A stretch of 64,000 bases of DNA from Streptomyces sp. DvalAA-43 (lineage in GTDB: Bacteria; Actinomycetota; Actinomycetes; Streptomycetales; Streptomycetaceae): positions 1 through 64,000 of the forward strand of contig NZ_FMBW01000052.1 of NCBI RefSeq assembly GCF_900091725.1. Reading direction: 5' to 3'. The notes below the pieces were generated by a model, which saw only the letters and a program-made list of their open reading frames with translations, had not been told where the DNA came from and did not search any database. The position numbers and the translations under genes are program-made. Within the stretch, counting starts at the first letter, position 1. Every line of letters begins with the position of its first letter. Of this stretch, positions 52,030 through 60,964 are shown one piece after another.

Positions 52030-52820
52030 CAGAGCCCCTGTACGGAGAGGGGTGCGGCATCGGCGGGCGCGGCGGCGCGGCCGGTGATCGCGAGGAAGGT
52101 GTCCTGGAGCGAGGCGGCGGGGGAGCCCGCGTACTCGGCGCGCAGCGCGGCCGGGGTGCCCTCGGCCACGACCACGCCCCGGTCGATCACGATCAGCCGG
52201 TCGGCGAGCGCGTCCGCCTCGTCGAGGTAGTGGGTGGTGAGGACGACCGTCGTGCCGTGGTCGTCGCGCAGCCCGCGCACCAGGTCCCACAGGTCGGTGC
52301 GGCTGCCGGGGTCGAGGCCGGTCGTGGGCTCGTCGAGGAAGAGGACGAGTGGGTGGTGGACGAGGCCCATCGCGATGTCCAGGCGTCGGCGTTGCCCTCC
52401 CGAGAGGGTGACCGCCTTCCGGTCGAGCAGCTCGCCGAGGCCGAGGTCGCGGGCCAGCCGCGCGGCCCGCGCGGTCGCGTCCGCCCTGCTCAGCCGGTAC
52501 AGCCGTCCCTGGGTGACCAGCTCCTCGCGCACGGTGAGGTACGGGTCGACCCCGCCGGACTGGGCGACGTATCCGCAGGCCGCGCGCACCCCGGCCGGAT
52601 CGCCGGCCAGATCGTGCCCGGCGACGGTGGCGGCGCCGCCGGTGGGGGTGAGCAGCGTGGTCAGCATCCGCAGGGCGGTGGTCTTGCCTGCCCCGTTGGG
52701 GCCGAGCAGGCCGACGATCTCGCCCGCGGCGATCGTCAGGTCGACGGACCGCACGGCGTGCACCGGCCCGTTCCTGCTGTCGAAGGTCCGGGCGAGCCCG
52801 GACGTGCTGATGATTGACAT
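52029..52820 (-). CDS. ABC exporter ATPase, DrrA-like
   Basis: A 263-aa ATPase. Walker A GPNGAGKTT, Q-loop CGYVAQSGG, signature LSGGQRRR, Walker B LVLFLDEPTTGLDP, switch LTTHYLDEAD. The DrrA-like C-terminus ends SLQDTFLAITGR. Divergent from a TetR gene, which probably represses it. The ATG at 52820 has no strong ribosome site. Confidence 0.95.
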   Translation of the reverse strand: MSIISTSGLARTFDSRNGPVHAVRSVDLTIAAGEIVGLLGPNGAGKTTALRMLTTLLTPTGGAATVAGHDLAGDPAGVRAACGYVAQSGGVDPYLTVREELVTQGRLYRLSRADATARAARLARDLGLGELLDRKAVTLSGGQRRRLDIAMGLVHHPLVLFLDEPTTGLDPGSRTDLWDLVRGLRDDHGTTVVLTTHYLDEADALADRLIVIDRGVVVAEGTPAALRAEYAGSPAASLQDTFLAITGRAAAPADAAPLSVQGL

Positions 52821-52868
52821 AGGGACCACAAAAACAGAGTCACTTAAAAAATGCAATGGCCCCAATTT

Positions 52869-52897
52869 TTCACCGGTTCAGGCACCGGGCCTACGAT
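52869..52897 (+). promoter_or_regulatory. TetR gene promoter, leaderless
   Basis: TTCACC (52869-52874), a 17-bp spacer and TACGAT (52892-52897), with the ATG 6 bases further on at 52904. The unusually A/T-rich segment just upstream (52828-52870) faces the ABC exporter and is the likely operator region. Confidence 0.6.
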
Positions 52898-52903
52898 GGG
52901 GGC

Positions 52904-53545
52904 ATGGCCGAGGGACTCAGGGAACGCAAGAAGCGCCAAGTCAGGCAGCACATCTCGGACCTCGCGACCGGGCTGTTCCTGGAGCGCGGTTTCGTCGCGG
53001 TGACCGTCGCCGAGATCGCCGAGCTGGCGGACGTCTCCGTGAACACCGTCTACAACTACTTCCCGGCCAAGGAGGACCTCTTCCTCGACCGGATGACGGG
53101 CGTCACCCAGCGGGTGGCCCGCTTCGTCCGCGGCCGTGACAAGGGCGAGTCGGCGGCCGAGGCGGTCCTGCGGGAGCTGAGGTCCCTGGCCGTCTCGGTG
53201 TCGCCGGAGCTCGGACTGATGGACGGCTTCGCCGACTTCATGCGGGTCATCGAGGAGGCGCCCACGCTCCAGGCCCGTCTCGGCCGCCTTCAGCGGGAGC
53301 TCCTGGACGCCGTCGTCACGACCCTCCGCGAGGAGACGGGCGCACCGGCGGACGATCCGCTGCCGGACCTGGTGGGCGGTCAGCTCGCCTGGATCGAGGG
53401 CGCACTCGTCGGCCACATCAGTCAGGAGATGCTCGCCGGACGCAAGGCCGTGGAGGTCTCCCGCGACGCGCTGGTCCTGCTCGACGAGATCGAGGAACTC
53501 CTCGGCGAGAAGGTCCTCAACTACGCCCGGCGCGCCGCCGAATGA
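52904..53545 (+). CDS. TetR-family repressor
   Basis: A 213-aa regulator. The N-terminal helix-turn-helix (VTVAEIAELADVSVNTVYNYFPAKEDLF, about 32-59) follows the basic RERKKRQVRQHI helix; the rest is an all-helical ligand domain. ATG 52904 is chosen because a -10 box ends 6 bases before it. It probably represses the divergent ABC exporter and itself. Confidence 0.93.
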   Translation: MAEGLRERKKRQVRQHISDLATGLFLERGFVAVTVAEIAELADVSVNTVYNYFPAKEDLFLDRMTGVTQRVARFVRGRDKGESAAEAVLRELRSLAVSVSPELGLMDGFADFMRVIEEAPTLQARLGRLQRELLDAVVTTLREETGAPADDPLPDLVGGQLAWIEGALVGHISQEMLAGRKAVEVSRDALVLLDEIEELLGEKVLNYARRAAE

Positions 53546-53711
53546 CGGGTGCCGGTGTGATGTCCGTCATGTGAGACGTGACGCGCATCTCTTCACGGCC
53601 CCAGCGCCCCTCACGGGTACTAATCTCCGCCGGAGAGCATGTGAACAACCGTGGAGACCGGCCGTGCAGGGACCAGCTGCAGAGGCGAACACAGACCAAA
53701 GGGGTGCACAC

Positions 53712-54560
53712 GTGGCCAGGAAGCTCGCCGTCATCGGAGCCGGACTCATGGGGTCCGGCATCGCGCAGGTCTCCGCCCAGGCGGGCTGGGACGTGGTGCT
53801 GCGCGACGTCACCGACGAGGCCCTGACCCGTGGGCGCGACGGCATCAAGGCCTCGTACGACAAGTTCGTCTCCAAGGGCAAGCTGGACGCGGCCGACGCC
53901 GAGGCCGCGCTCGCCCGCATCACGACCACCACCGACCTCGACGCGGTCGCCGACGCGGATGTCGTCGTCGAGGCCGTCTTCGAGAAGCTGGAGGTCAAGC
54001 ACGAGATCTTCCGGGCCCTCGACAAGATCGTCCGGGACGACACCGTCCTCGCCTCCAACACCTCCGCCATCCCGATCACCAAGATCGCGGCCGTCACGGA
54101 GCGCCCCGAGCGCGTCGTCGGTGTGCACTTCTTCTCGCCGGTCCCGATGATGCAGCTCTGCGAACTCGTCCGCGGCTACAAGACCAGCGACGAAACCCTC
54201 GCCACCGCGCGGGAGTTCGCCGAGTCCGTCGGCAAGACCTGCATCGTCGTCAACCGCGACGTGGCCGGCTTCGTCACCACCCGGCTGATCTCGGCGCTCG
54301 TCGTCGAGGCCGCCAAGCTGTACGAGTCGGGCGTCGCCTCCGCCGAGGACATCGACACCGCCTGCAAGCTGGGCTTCGGCCACGCCATGGGCCCGCTGGC
54401 CACGGCGGACCTGACCGGCGTCGACATCCTGCTGCACGCCACGGGCAACATCTACACCGAGTCGCAGGACGAGAAGTTCGCCGCACCGGAGCTGATGCGC
54501 CGGATGGTGGATGCAGGTGACATCGGCCGCAAGAGCGGGCAGGGCTTCTACACGTACTGA
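53712..54560 (+). CDS. 3-hydroxybutyryl-CoA dehydrogenase
   Basis: NAD(P)-dependent 3-hydroxyacyl-CoA dehydrogenase, 282 aa. N-terminal Rossmann VIGAGLMGSGIAQVSAQAGWDVVLRD (about 6-31), active-site region ASNTSAIPITKIA and HFFSPVPMMQLCELV with the catalytic His/Glu, and the C-terminal dimer domain with KLGFGHAMGPLATADLTGVD. GTG 53712 lies 8 bases after AAAGGGG; upstream sequence in frame is non-coding. Roles in butyryl-CoA supply or polyhydroxybutyrate turnover are possible. Confidence 0.95.
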   Translation: MARKLAVIGAGLMGSGIAQVSAQAGWDVVLRDVTDEALTRGRDGIKASYDKFVSKGKLDAADAEAALARITTTTDLDAVADADVVVEAVFEKLEVKHEIFRALDKIVRDDTVLASNTSAIPITKIAAVTERPERVVGVHFFSPVPMMQLCELVRGYKTSDETLATAREFAESVGKTCIVVNRDVAGFVTTRLISALVVEAAKLYESGVASAEDIDTACKLGFGHAMGPLATADLTGVDILLHATGNIYTESQDEKFAAPELMRRMVDAGDIGRKSGQGFYTY

Positions 54561-54571
54561 TCGTTTTCGGT

Positions 54572-54610
54572 CCTCCGGTCGCCCGATCCGCCGTCGGTCG
54601 GGCCCGGAGG
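54572..54610 (+). terminator. Stem-loop after 3-hydroxybutyryl-CoA dehydrogenase gene
   Basis: CCTCCGG/CCGGAGG (outer) and GCCCGA/TCGGGC (inner) form a two-part stem 11 bp past the stop. Confidence 0.8.
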
Positions 54611-54795
54611 TCCGGGGGGAGTCTCCCGGAAGCAGTGGATCCGAGCGGGCCCTCGCCGCACCTCGGTCACTCCACGGGGTGAATTCGGTATCGGTTCGCT
54701 TACAGACGGAAACTTCCCTGTCTCCGCCGGAGTCAGTTGTGGCAGAGACAGAACAGACAGACGAACCTTGCTACGGGCATTCCAGGGGAGCGCAT

Positions 54796-55119
54796 ATGCA
54801 CATCAGGGGCGACCACGCCGAGCTGGTCGTCGGGGGCCGCCTCGACGTCCGAAGCGCGGCGGACGCCCGTACGGCCCTGCACTCGGCCCTCGACGACGGA
54901 GTCGGCGACCTGGTGCTCGACCTGACCGAGCTGGATTCCTGGGACGCCACCGGACTCGGCGTCATCATGGGCGCACACCGCCGGGCCGGACGGGGCGGGC
55001 GACGGCTGGTGCTCCGCGGCGTGCCGCCGCAGATGCAGCGCCTGCTGATCGCGACCCGGCTGCATCGCATTCTGGCCATCGAGGGCGGAATCGCCGCGGA
55101 CTCGCTGCCGCGGGTGTGA
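54796..55119 (+). CDS. STAS-domain anti-sigma factor antagonist-like
   Basis: A 107-aa STAS protein. The region around the usual phospho-Ser reads ELDSWDATGLGVIMGAHRRAG; the expected Ser-Ser-Gly is Ala-Thr-Gly, so Thr would have to take the phosphate. An in-frame GTG at 54739 with GGAG upstream would give 126 aa. ATG 54796 has the better GGGGAG site. Members act in sigma-factor switching with anti-sigma kinases; no kinase is adjacent. Confidence 0.82.
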   Translation: MHIRGDHAELVVGGRLDVRSAADARTALHSALDDGVGDLVLDLTELDSWDATGLGVIMGAHRRAGRGGRRLVLRGVPPQMQRLLIATRLHRILAIEGGIAADSLPRV

Positions 55120-55328
55120 GCCCGCCCGGCGGACGGCCACCGGCCCGCGGCACGGCCGAAAGACCACAATCCGCACGAGAACGTGCGCTTCGGACGGCGC
55201 GACCCCCCGGCTGTGCGGGGACACCGTGCGACGGTCTAGGGTTCGGGCCGTCCGCCGATTGACGAACCCACCAGCGGACACCGGACCAGAAGCGACAGCG
55301 GGGCGTGCGAGGCCGGGAGGGGAAAATC

Positions 55329-55415
55329 GTGCGCGACGCGTCTGGGGGCTTTGGCGATGGACCCGACACACCGGGGACCGGAACAGTACGGCCGGGACAA
55401 GGACGGCTTCGGTGA
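55329..55415 (+). CDS. Possible 28-aa leader ORF overlapping the P-loop gene
   Basis: GTG 55329 is preceded by the best ribosome site of the area (GGGAGGGG, 6 bases away), but its frame stops after 28 codons (MRDASGGFGDGPDTPGTG...). The large ORF begins in another frame 28 bp later behind a weaker site. It may be a translated leader that controls the downstream gene, or a chance ORF. Confidence 0.3.
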   Translation: MRDASGGFGDGPDTPGTGTVRPGQGRLR

Positions 55416-57840
55416 GGGGCCGGGCCGCAGACGGCCGGCCCGCGACCAGCTGACCCCCGACCCCGGTCAGCCGACACCGCCGCAGGCACGCGTCGTCCGG
55501 CTCATAGCGGGCGACTACCTCCTCACCGTCAACCCGGTCGACGGCAGCGAGGTCGAGCTCTGCCCGCCGGGGGAGCAGCCCGGTCCGCCCGCCCGGCGCA
55601 CCGCGACCGGACGCACCGACCGCGAACGCGCCACCGCGCCGCCCGTACCGCCGGGTCCGCCCGCCCCCCAACTGCCGCTCCTGGAGCGCGCGCAGGAGCG
55701 CGAACGGCTGGCGCGCCTGCTGGCCCAGGGCCGCTCGGTGCGGCTCACGGGACCGGCCGGATCCGGCCGTACGGCACTGCTGGACGCCGTCGCGGCCGAC
55801 TGCGCGGACCTCGCACCGGACGGAGTCGTACGCCTCAACGGCCACAAGCGCACCGCCACCGACCTGCTGTACGGGCTCTTCGAGGCCGTCCACGACTCGC
55901 CGCAGCACCGCCCCGACCGCGCCGGGCTGCTCGAAAAGGTCCGGGGCATCGGCGCCGTCGTCGTGCTCGACGACCTGGAGTTCGGCGGGGCCGCGCTGGA
56001 GGAGCTGCTCGACGCGACCCCGGAGTGCGCCTTCCTGTTCGCGACGGTCCCCGACGTCGCCGCGCCCACTACCGACTCGCACCTCGAAGAGGTCTTTCTC
56101 GCGGGCCTCGGCCGCAGCGCCGCCGTCGACCTGCTGGAACGGGCCGTCGAGCGTCCGCTCACCGACGAGGAGGCGAACTGGGCGGGAGACCTCTGGTTCG
56201 AGTCCGAGGGGCTGCCGCTGCGCTTCGTCCAGGCGGGCGCCCTCCTGCGCCAGCGCGATCTGCTGCGCACCGACCCCGAGGCGTACGGCGTGTTCGGCGG
56301 CGACGGCCGGCCCGCGGACGTCCCCTTCGGACACGACCAGGACGTCGACGGCGTCCACGTCCCGCTGCCCAGCCTCGGGGAGGGCGCGGCACCCGCCCCG
56401 CTGCTCGCCTCACGGCTGAGCGCGTCCGCCCGCGACACCCTCCGCTTCGCGGTGGCCCTCGGCGGCGAGGTGCCGCACCAGGCGCATCTGCCGGCGCTCA
56501 TCGGGGACACCCACGCGGACGCCGCGCTCGGCGAGCTGGCCGGCTGCGGGCTGCTCTCCCCGGCCGGTCCCCGCTACCGGCTGGCCGCCGGTGTCGTGAC
56601 CCAGCTGGAGGCCGCCGGGTACGGCGAGGGCCTCACCGACCGGGCGCGGACCGCGGCCCAGCACTACGCCTGGTGGGCAGGTCACCCCTCGGTCACCCCC
56701 GAACGGGTGACGGCCGAGGGCGACGCCGTCGTCGCGGCGATGGCACAGCTGGTGCCCGGCGACGGGGCCGGGCAGACCAGCGTGGCCGTGCTGCTGGCCC
56801 GCAGCGCCGCCCCCGCCTTCGCGGCGGGTCTGCACTGGGGAGCCTGGGAACGGGCGCTGCGGATCGGCCAGGAGGCGGCCAGGCTCGCCGGAGAGGTAGC
56901 CGAAGAGGCGTACTTCCACCACGAGCTGGGCGTCCTGGCACTCCTCACCGGCAATCCGGACCGGGCCAGGGCCGAGCTGGAGACCTCGGTCAGCATGCGC
57001 GGGGCGCTCGCCGACAAGTCCGGCGCGGTGGCCGGACGGCGGGCCCTCGCCCTGGTCGCGGACCGTACCGGTGGCCCGCTGCCCCTCGTCCTCACCCCGC
57101 CGGGAGACGAACTGCCGGTCCCGAGGGCCGAGGAGCCGCCTGTTCCGCCCACCCGGGCGACGCCCTCCGTGACCCAGACGCTGTCGAGGCCCTACGAGGC
57201 CGCCGCCACCGCGGTGATCTCGCGGCAGAACGCCCCCAAGGCCGCCGGGGGCGGCCGCTTCGCGCTGCTCGCCGGGGCCCGGCGCAACCTGGTCGCGACG
57301 GCCGCGGGCGTCCTCCTGACCGGTGTGCTCGGCACGGTGGTGGCCCTGGGGCTGACCTCCGGCGACGACGACGTCCAGGGCAACCAGGACGTCACGACCG
57401 AGCAGTCGCGGAGCCAGGACGACGGCGAGGACGAGGCCCCGGCCGACAGCCCGGCGGACGCGTCGACGCCCGGCGGCACGGACTCCGGCGACAGCGCGGC
57501 GACGCCCGGCCCGTCGGGCGGCGGGACCACACCGAGCAGCAGTGGTACGCCGGCCACGGACCCCACGGGACCGAGCGACGGCCCGTCGTCGGACGCGCCG
57601 TCCAGCAGCGAGCCGTCGTCGCACAAGCCGACGAAGTCGTCCACCCCGACGAAGTCGTCCACGCCGACCAAGTCGACCAGCCCGACCGCGACTCCGTCGG
57701 ACACCGGCTCCCCGTCCCCGACGGACACGGCCACCGACCCCGAGCCGTCCTCGCCGGACACCTCCGACTCGGCGAGCGGGCCCTCCTCGTCCTCCCCGTC
57801 GGCGGCGGCGAGTGCGGACAGCGGCCCGACGGTGGCCTGA
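55357..57840 (+). CDS. Membrane-anchored P-loop ATPase-like protein
   Basis: An 827-aa protein. An N-terminal disordered region (1-105) with a small conserved core (ARVVRLIAGDYLLTVNPVDGSEVELCPPG) is followed by a P-loop domain with GPAGSGRTALL (about 131-141; Arg replaces the usual Lys of Walker A) and VVVLDDLEF as Walker B. It resembles STAND/AAA regulators. A helical repeat region runs to about 560, then one membrane helix (about 645-667), then about 155 residues of Ser/Thr/Pro/Asp-rich sequence with KSSTPTK repeats, predicted outside the cell. Start between TTG 55351 and ATG 55357 is unsure. Confidence 0.8.
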   Translation: MDPTHRGPEQYGRDKDGFGEGPGRRRPARDQLTPDPGQPTPPQARVVRLIAGDYLLTVNPVDGSEVELCPPGEQPGPPARRTATGRTDRERATAPPVPPGPPAPQLPLLERAQERERLARLLAQGRSVRLTGPAGSGRTALLDAVAADCADLAPDGVVRLNGHKRTATDLLYGLFEAVHDSPQHRPDRAGLLEKVRGIGAVVVLDDLEFGGAALEELLDATPECAFLFATVPDVAAPTTDSHLEEVFLAGLGRSAAVDLLERAVERPLTDEEANWAGDLWFESEGLPLRFVQAGALLRQRDLLRTDPEAYGVFGGDGRPADVPFGHDQDVDGVHVPLPSLGEGAAPAPLLASRLSASARDTLRFAVALGGEVPHQAHLPALIGDTHADAALGELAGCGLLSPAGPRYRLAAGVVTQLEAAGYGEGLTDRARTAAQHYAWWAGHPSVTPERVTAEGDAVVAAMAQLVPGDGAGQTSVAVLLARSAAPAFAAGLHWGAWERALRIGQEAARLAGEVAEEAYFHHELGVLALLTGNPDRARAELETSVSMRGALADKSGAVAGRRALALVADRTGGPLPLVLTPPGDELPVPRAEEPPVPPTRATPSVTQTLSRPYEAAATAVISRQNAPKAAGGGRFALLAGARRNLVATAAGVLLTGVLGTVVALGLTSGDDDVQGNQDVTTEQSRSQDDGEDEAPADSPADASTPGGTDSGDSAATPGPSGGGTTPSSSGTPATDPTGPSDGPSSDAPSSSEPSSHKPTKSSTPTKSSTPTKSTSPTATPSDTGSPSPTDTATDPEPSSPDTSDSASGPSSSSPSAAASADSGPTVA

Positions 57841-57856
57841 GCCCCCCCGGAACGGA

Positions 57857-57891
57857 CGAACGCCGGACGTGACACACACGTCCGGCGTTCG
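57857..57891. terminator. Bidirectional terminator
   Basis: A perfect 14-bp stem (CGAACGCCGGACGT with ACGTCCGGCGTTCG) around GACACAC, between the convergent P-loop gene and nucS. Confidence 0.9.
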
Positions 57892-57911
57892 CGAGCAGAG
57901 AGTACGGAGGG

Positions 57912-58583
57912 TCAGAACAGGCGCAGCTTGTCGTCCTCGATGCCGCGCATCGCGTCGTAGTCGAGCACGACACAGCCGATGCCGCGGTCCGTCGCCAGCA
58001 CCCGCGCCTGCGGCTTGATCTCCTGGGCCGCGAAGATGCCCTTCACCGGGGCGAGATGGGGATCGCGGTTGAGCAGCTCCAGATAGCGGGTCAGCTGCTC
58101 CACGCCGTCGATGTCGCCGCGCCGCTTCAACTCCACGGCGACGGTCTGGCCGTCGGCGTCCCGGCACAGGATGTCGACCGGTCCGATGGCGGTGAAGTAC
58201 TCGCGGCGGATCAGGGTGTAGCCCTCGCCGAGCGTCTCGATCCGGTCGGCGAGCAGTTCCTGGAGATGCGCTTCGACGCCGTCCTTGATGAGGCCCGGGT
58301 CGACACCCAGCTCGTGGGACGAGTCATGGAGGATCTCCTCCATCGTGATGATCAGTTTTTCGCCCGCTTTGTTCACCACGGTCCAGATACCCGCGGTGTC
58401 GTCGGTGCCCTCCTTGAGCGTGCAGGGCGGTGACATCCAGTTGAGGGGTTTGTACGCCCTGTCGTCGGCGTGGATCGACACGCTCCCGTCCGCCTTCACC
58501 AGGATCAGACGGGGAGCGGAGGGCAGGTGGGCCGTGAGCCGGCCGGCGTAGTCCACGGAGCAGCGGGCGATGACGAGACGCAT
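57912..58583 (-). CDS. nucS: Mismatch-specific endonuclease NucS/EndoMS
   Basis: Actinobacterial mismatch-repair nuclease, 223 aa, that cuts both strands at mismatches. The N-terminal DNA-binding beta domain (1-110) is followed by a RecB-like nuclease domain with GPVDILCRD (metal-binding Asp) and VAVELKRRGDIDGVEQLTRYL (ExK). The C-terminus ends KLRLF, which fits a beta-clamp-binding tail. ATG 58583 (MRLVIARC). It replaces MutS/MutL in these bacteria. Confidence 0.96.
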   Translation of the reverse strand: MRLVIARCSVDYAGRLTAHLPSAPRLILVKADGSVSIHADDRAYKPLNWMSPPCTLKEGTDDTAGIWTVVNKAGEKLIITMEEILHDSSHELGVDPGLIKDGVEAHLQELLADRIETLGEGYTLIRREYFTAIGPVDILCRDADGQTVAVELKRRGDIDGVEQLTRYLELLNRDPHLAPVKGIFAAQEIKPQARVLATDRGIGCVVLDYDAMRGIEDDKLRLF

Positions 58584-58852
58584 GGTCGGCAACGCTACTC
58601 GACGAGAGGTGTTCCACGCGATTCTCCCCCGTCCCACCCGTCACCCACGTCGCTCCCGAGGGGTGCCTTTCGGTCTTGCCCCTCTTTGCGCCCCTTCGTT
58701 ATTGGCCGGTTGTGTTCCCAATCTCCTGGTGCGGCCAGGACTGCACCCTTACCGTGGATGCAGGAGGTCGCCGTCTGTGCACGCTGCGTCGCCGTCCTCC
58801 TTCCCTGCCCGTAAGGCCCCGGCCCGGTGTCGGGGTCGCGAGAGGAGAACCC

Positions 58853-59245
58853 ATGTCGCTCGACGTCTCACCGGCGCTGTTGGAACAGGCCGAGCGAGGC
58901 GAGGTCGACGAAGCCGACTTCGTCGACTGCGTCCGGACCTCCCTGCCCTACGCATGGGAGATGATCAGTTCGTTGGTGGCTCAGCTGAAGGTCGACGGCG
59001 GGGAGTTCGCCGACAACCAGACGCCGCCGCCCAACGAACAAGCACGTGGCCAGCTGCTGCGTGCGCTCGCGAGTGATGCGATCCGCGGCGCGTTGCAGCG
59101 GCATTTCGGGGTGCGCCTGGCATTCCAGAACTGCCACCGCGTCGCGGTGTTCCCGCTGGATGCCTCGGTCGACGAGCGGCTGGCCCGTTTCACCTCGGTG
59201 AGGGGCCAGTTGCTGAACCAGTCGCCCGAACTACGGGACTGCTAG
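58853..59245 (+). CDS. Small conserved protein, SCO5389-like
   Basis: A 130-aa protein preceded by AGAGGAGAA. Acidic helical N-terminus (SLDVSPALLEQAERGEVDEADFVDCVRTSLPYAWEMISSLVAQL) and a second domain with QRHFGVRLAFQNCHRVAVF. It matches my memory of the SCO5389 family found beside nucS in Streptomyces; function unknown. The 269-bp region upstream holds no gene I can support. Confidence 0.85.
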   Translation: MSLDVSPALLEQAERGEVDEADFVDCVRTSLPYAWEMISSLVAQLKVDGGEFADNQTPPPNEQARGQLLRALASDAIRGALQRHFGVRLAFQNCHRVAVFPLDASVDERLARFTSVRGQLLNQSPELRDC

Positions 59246-59280
59246 GGCCTGTCCGGCGGATCAGGGCCGGAGAGGCCCTG
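59244..59280. repeat. Copy B of interspersed GC-rich element
   Basis: AGGGCCTGTCCGGCGGATCAGGGCCGG then AGAGGCCCT begins at the stop codon of the preceding gene. It shares GTCCGGCGGATC with copy A after thrC. AGGGCCT and AGGCCCT form a closing stem, so it can act as a terminator. Confidence 0.65.
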
Positions 59281-59289
59281 AGCGCCTCT

Positions 59290-59337
59290 GCTGCCGTCCC
59301 GGGCCGCGAACGGTGCGACCGGCTCCGGGACGGCAGC
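59290..59337. terminator. Bidirectional hairpin
   Basis: GCTGCCGTCCCGG (59290-59302) pairs perfectly with CCGGGACGGCAGC (59325-59337) across a 22-base loop, between convergent genes. Confidence 0.8.
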
Positions 59338-59358
59338 CCCGTACGCCCTCACGATGTG

Positions 59359-60402
59359 TCAGGTGACCAGCGGGAGCACTTCGGTGCCCAGCCGCGCCAC
59401 GTTCTCCTCCGTGGTCGCCAGATCGCCGGACCCCTCCACCAGGAGCGCGAAGCGGGTGATGCCCGTCCGCTCGGCGGTGGCGGCGAGCCGGTCGGCGGCG
59501 AGCCGGGGCGGGCCCACCGGATGCAGCCCGCACAGCAGCTCCGTGTACGCGACCGGGTCGCGCATCACCCGGTGCCGGCCGTCGACCGTCACATGGGCGT
59601 CCAGCCCTTGTCGCAGCCAGCCCGGCATCGCCTTCACGAGCGTCTCCAACGCGTCCTCGGGGCGGTCGGCGATCTGGGCCACGCCCGCGGAGACGTGCCC
59701 GGCGCCGTGGACGCTCTCCGGCGAGCGGCCCGCGGCGAGCGCGGTGGAGCGCCACAGGGCGACCATGTCGGCCTTCTCCTGGTCCCCGCAGTGCATCCCG
59801 AGCAGCATCGGCAGGCCGTTCTCGGCGGCGAGCCTCACCGTCCGGGGAGAGGTGCACGCGACGACCACCTCAGGGCCGCCGGAGCCCTCGCCGCCCTCCC
59901 CGTCGAGCAGCTCGTCGGCCCGGGGGACCACGGCGACCTCGCGGAAGCCGTACCGCTCCCCGCGCCCGGCCACCCGTGGCTCGCCCAGCCAGTCGAGCAG
60001 CAGCTCCAGGGACTCCGGGAAGCCCTTCTCGTACGCCTCCAGGCCCCCGCCGAAGACCTCCAGGTCCACCCACGGGCCGCCCCGGCCGACGCCGAGGGTG
60101 AACCGGCCGCCGCTGGTGAGGTGGAGCAGCGCGGCCTGTTCGCCCAGCGCCACCGGATGCTGGGTCGGCAGCACGCTCACCGCCGTGCCCACCCGGATTC
60201 TGCGGGTGCGGCCCAGCAGCAGCGCGGCCAGCGTGACGGCGGACGGACAGACCCCGTACGGCACGAAATGATGCTCTGCCAGCCAGACCGAGTCGAGCCC
60301 CGACTCCTCCGCGACCTCGGCGGTCCGGACCGATCGGTGCAGTGCCTCCGCCGCCCCCTGCCCCGGAAACTGGGCTGCCAGTACGAACGTTCCCACACGC
60401 AT
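59359..60402 (-). CDS. LLM-class flavin-dependent oxidoreductase
   Basis: A 347-aa luciferase-like monooxygenase: a TIM barrel with VWLAEHHFVPYGVCPSAVTLAALLLGRTRRIRVGTAVSVLP (about 45-85) and GRFTLGVGRGGP (about 103-114). It likely uses F420 or FMNH2; substrate unknown. ATG 60402 is 9 bases from AAGGAGG, better than the TTG two codons upstream. Confidence 0.92.
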   Translation of the reverse strand: MRVGTFVLAAQFPGQGAAEALHRSVRTAEVAEESGLDSVWLAEHHFVPYGVCPSAVTLAALLLGRTRRIRVGTAVSVLPTQHPVALGEQAALLHLTSGGRFTLGVGRGGPWVDLEVFGGGLEAYEKGFPESLELLLDWLGEPRVAGRGERYGFREVAVVPRADELLDGEGGEGSGGPEVVVACTSPRTVRLAAENGLPMLLGMHCGDQEKADMVALWRSTALAAGRSPESVHGAGHVSAGVAQIADRPEDALETLVKAMPGWLRQGLDAHVTVDGRHRVMRDPVAYTELLCGLHPVGPPRLAADRLAATAERTGITRFALLVEGSGDLATTEENVARLGTEVLPLVT

Positions 60403-60613
60403 CGCCAATTGCCTCCTTGCGGCCGACGCGGCTCTCCCCTATGGAGCAACAACGCCTGACACGTGCCAAAGGCACGGTCCGGAGGCAGGTTGTTGCGATT
60501 TTCCGGTAACTCACCCCCTCCGGGGAGTCCGTCCGCGAGGCGCCGCACACCGGTGTCGGCCAGATGGCCCTACGCTGGACGGGAACTGCCCAGCCTGCCC
60601 CGTGAGGTGTCAC

Positions 60614-60943
60614 GTGTCCCCGCGCCGCAACCGCCCCCGAGGCGGCGAGAGTCCCTACGACAGCACCACGGAGCCGGGGGGTCGGTACGGCGGCGGCGGG
60701 CGCGCCGAGGAGTGGCAGGGCGAGCAGTGGTCCGTACGGCCGGTCAGCGGCGCGAGCGCGGCGGGCAAGCGGTACCGCTGCCCCGGCTGCGACCAGGAGA
60801 TCCCGTCCGGCGTCCCGCACCTGGTGGCCTGGTCCGAGTACGGCGGGATCGACGACCGCAGGCACTGGCACAAGGCGTGCTGGAACGCGAAGGACCGCCG
60901 CACCACACAGGTGCAGCGGTCCAGGAACGCGCCTCGCTACTGA
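60614..60943 (+). CDS. Small Cys/His (probable zinc-binding) protein
   Basis: A 109-aa protein. A basic, Gly-rich N-terminus is followed by RCPGCDQEIPSGVPHLVAW...DRRHWHKACWNAKDRR (about 59-100); the CxxC and HWHxxC could bind one zinc. GTG 60614 is just after GAGGTG; a -10-like TACGCT (60571-60576) lies upstream. It is conserved-looking in Streptomyces but of unknown function. Confidence 0.8.
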   Translation: MSPRRNRPRGGESPYDSTTEPGGRYGGGGRAEEWQGEQWSVRPVSGASAAGKRYRCPGCDQEIPSGVPHLVAWSEYGGIDDRRHWHKACWNAKDRRTTQVQRSRNAPRY

Positions 60944-60964
60944 GCGCCTCCGGCAGGGGGCGGC

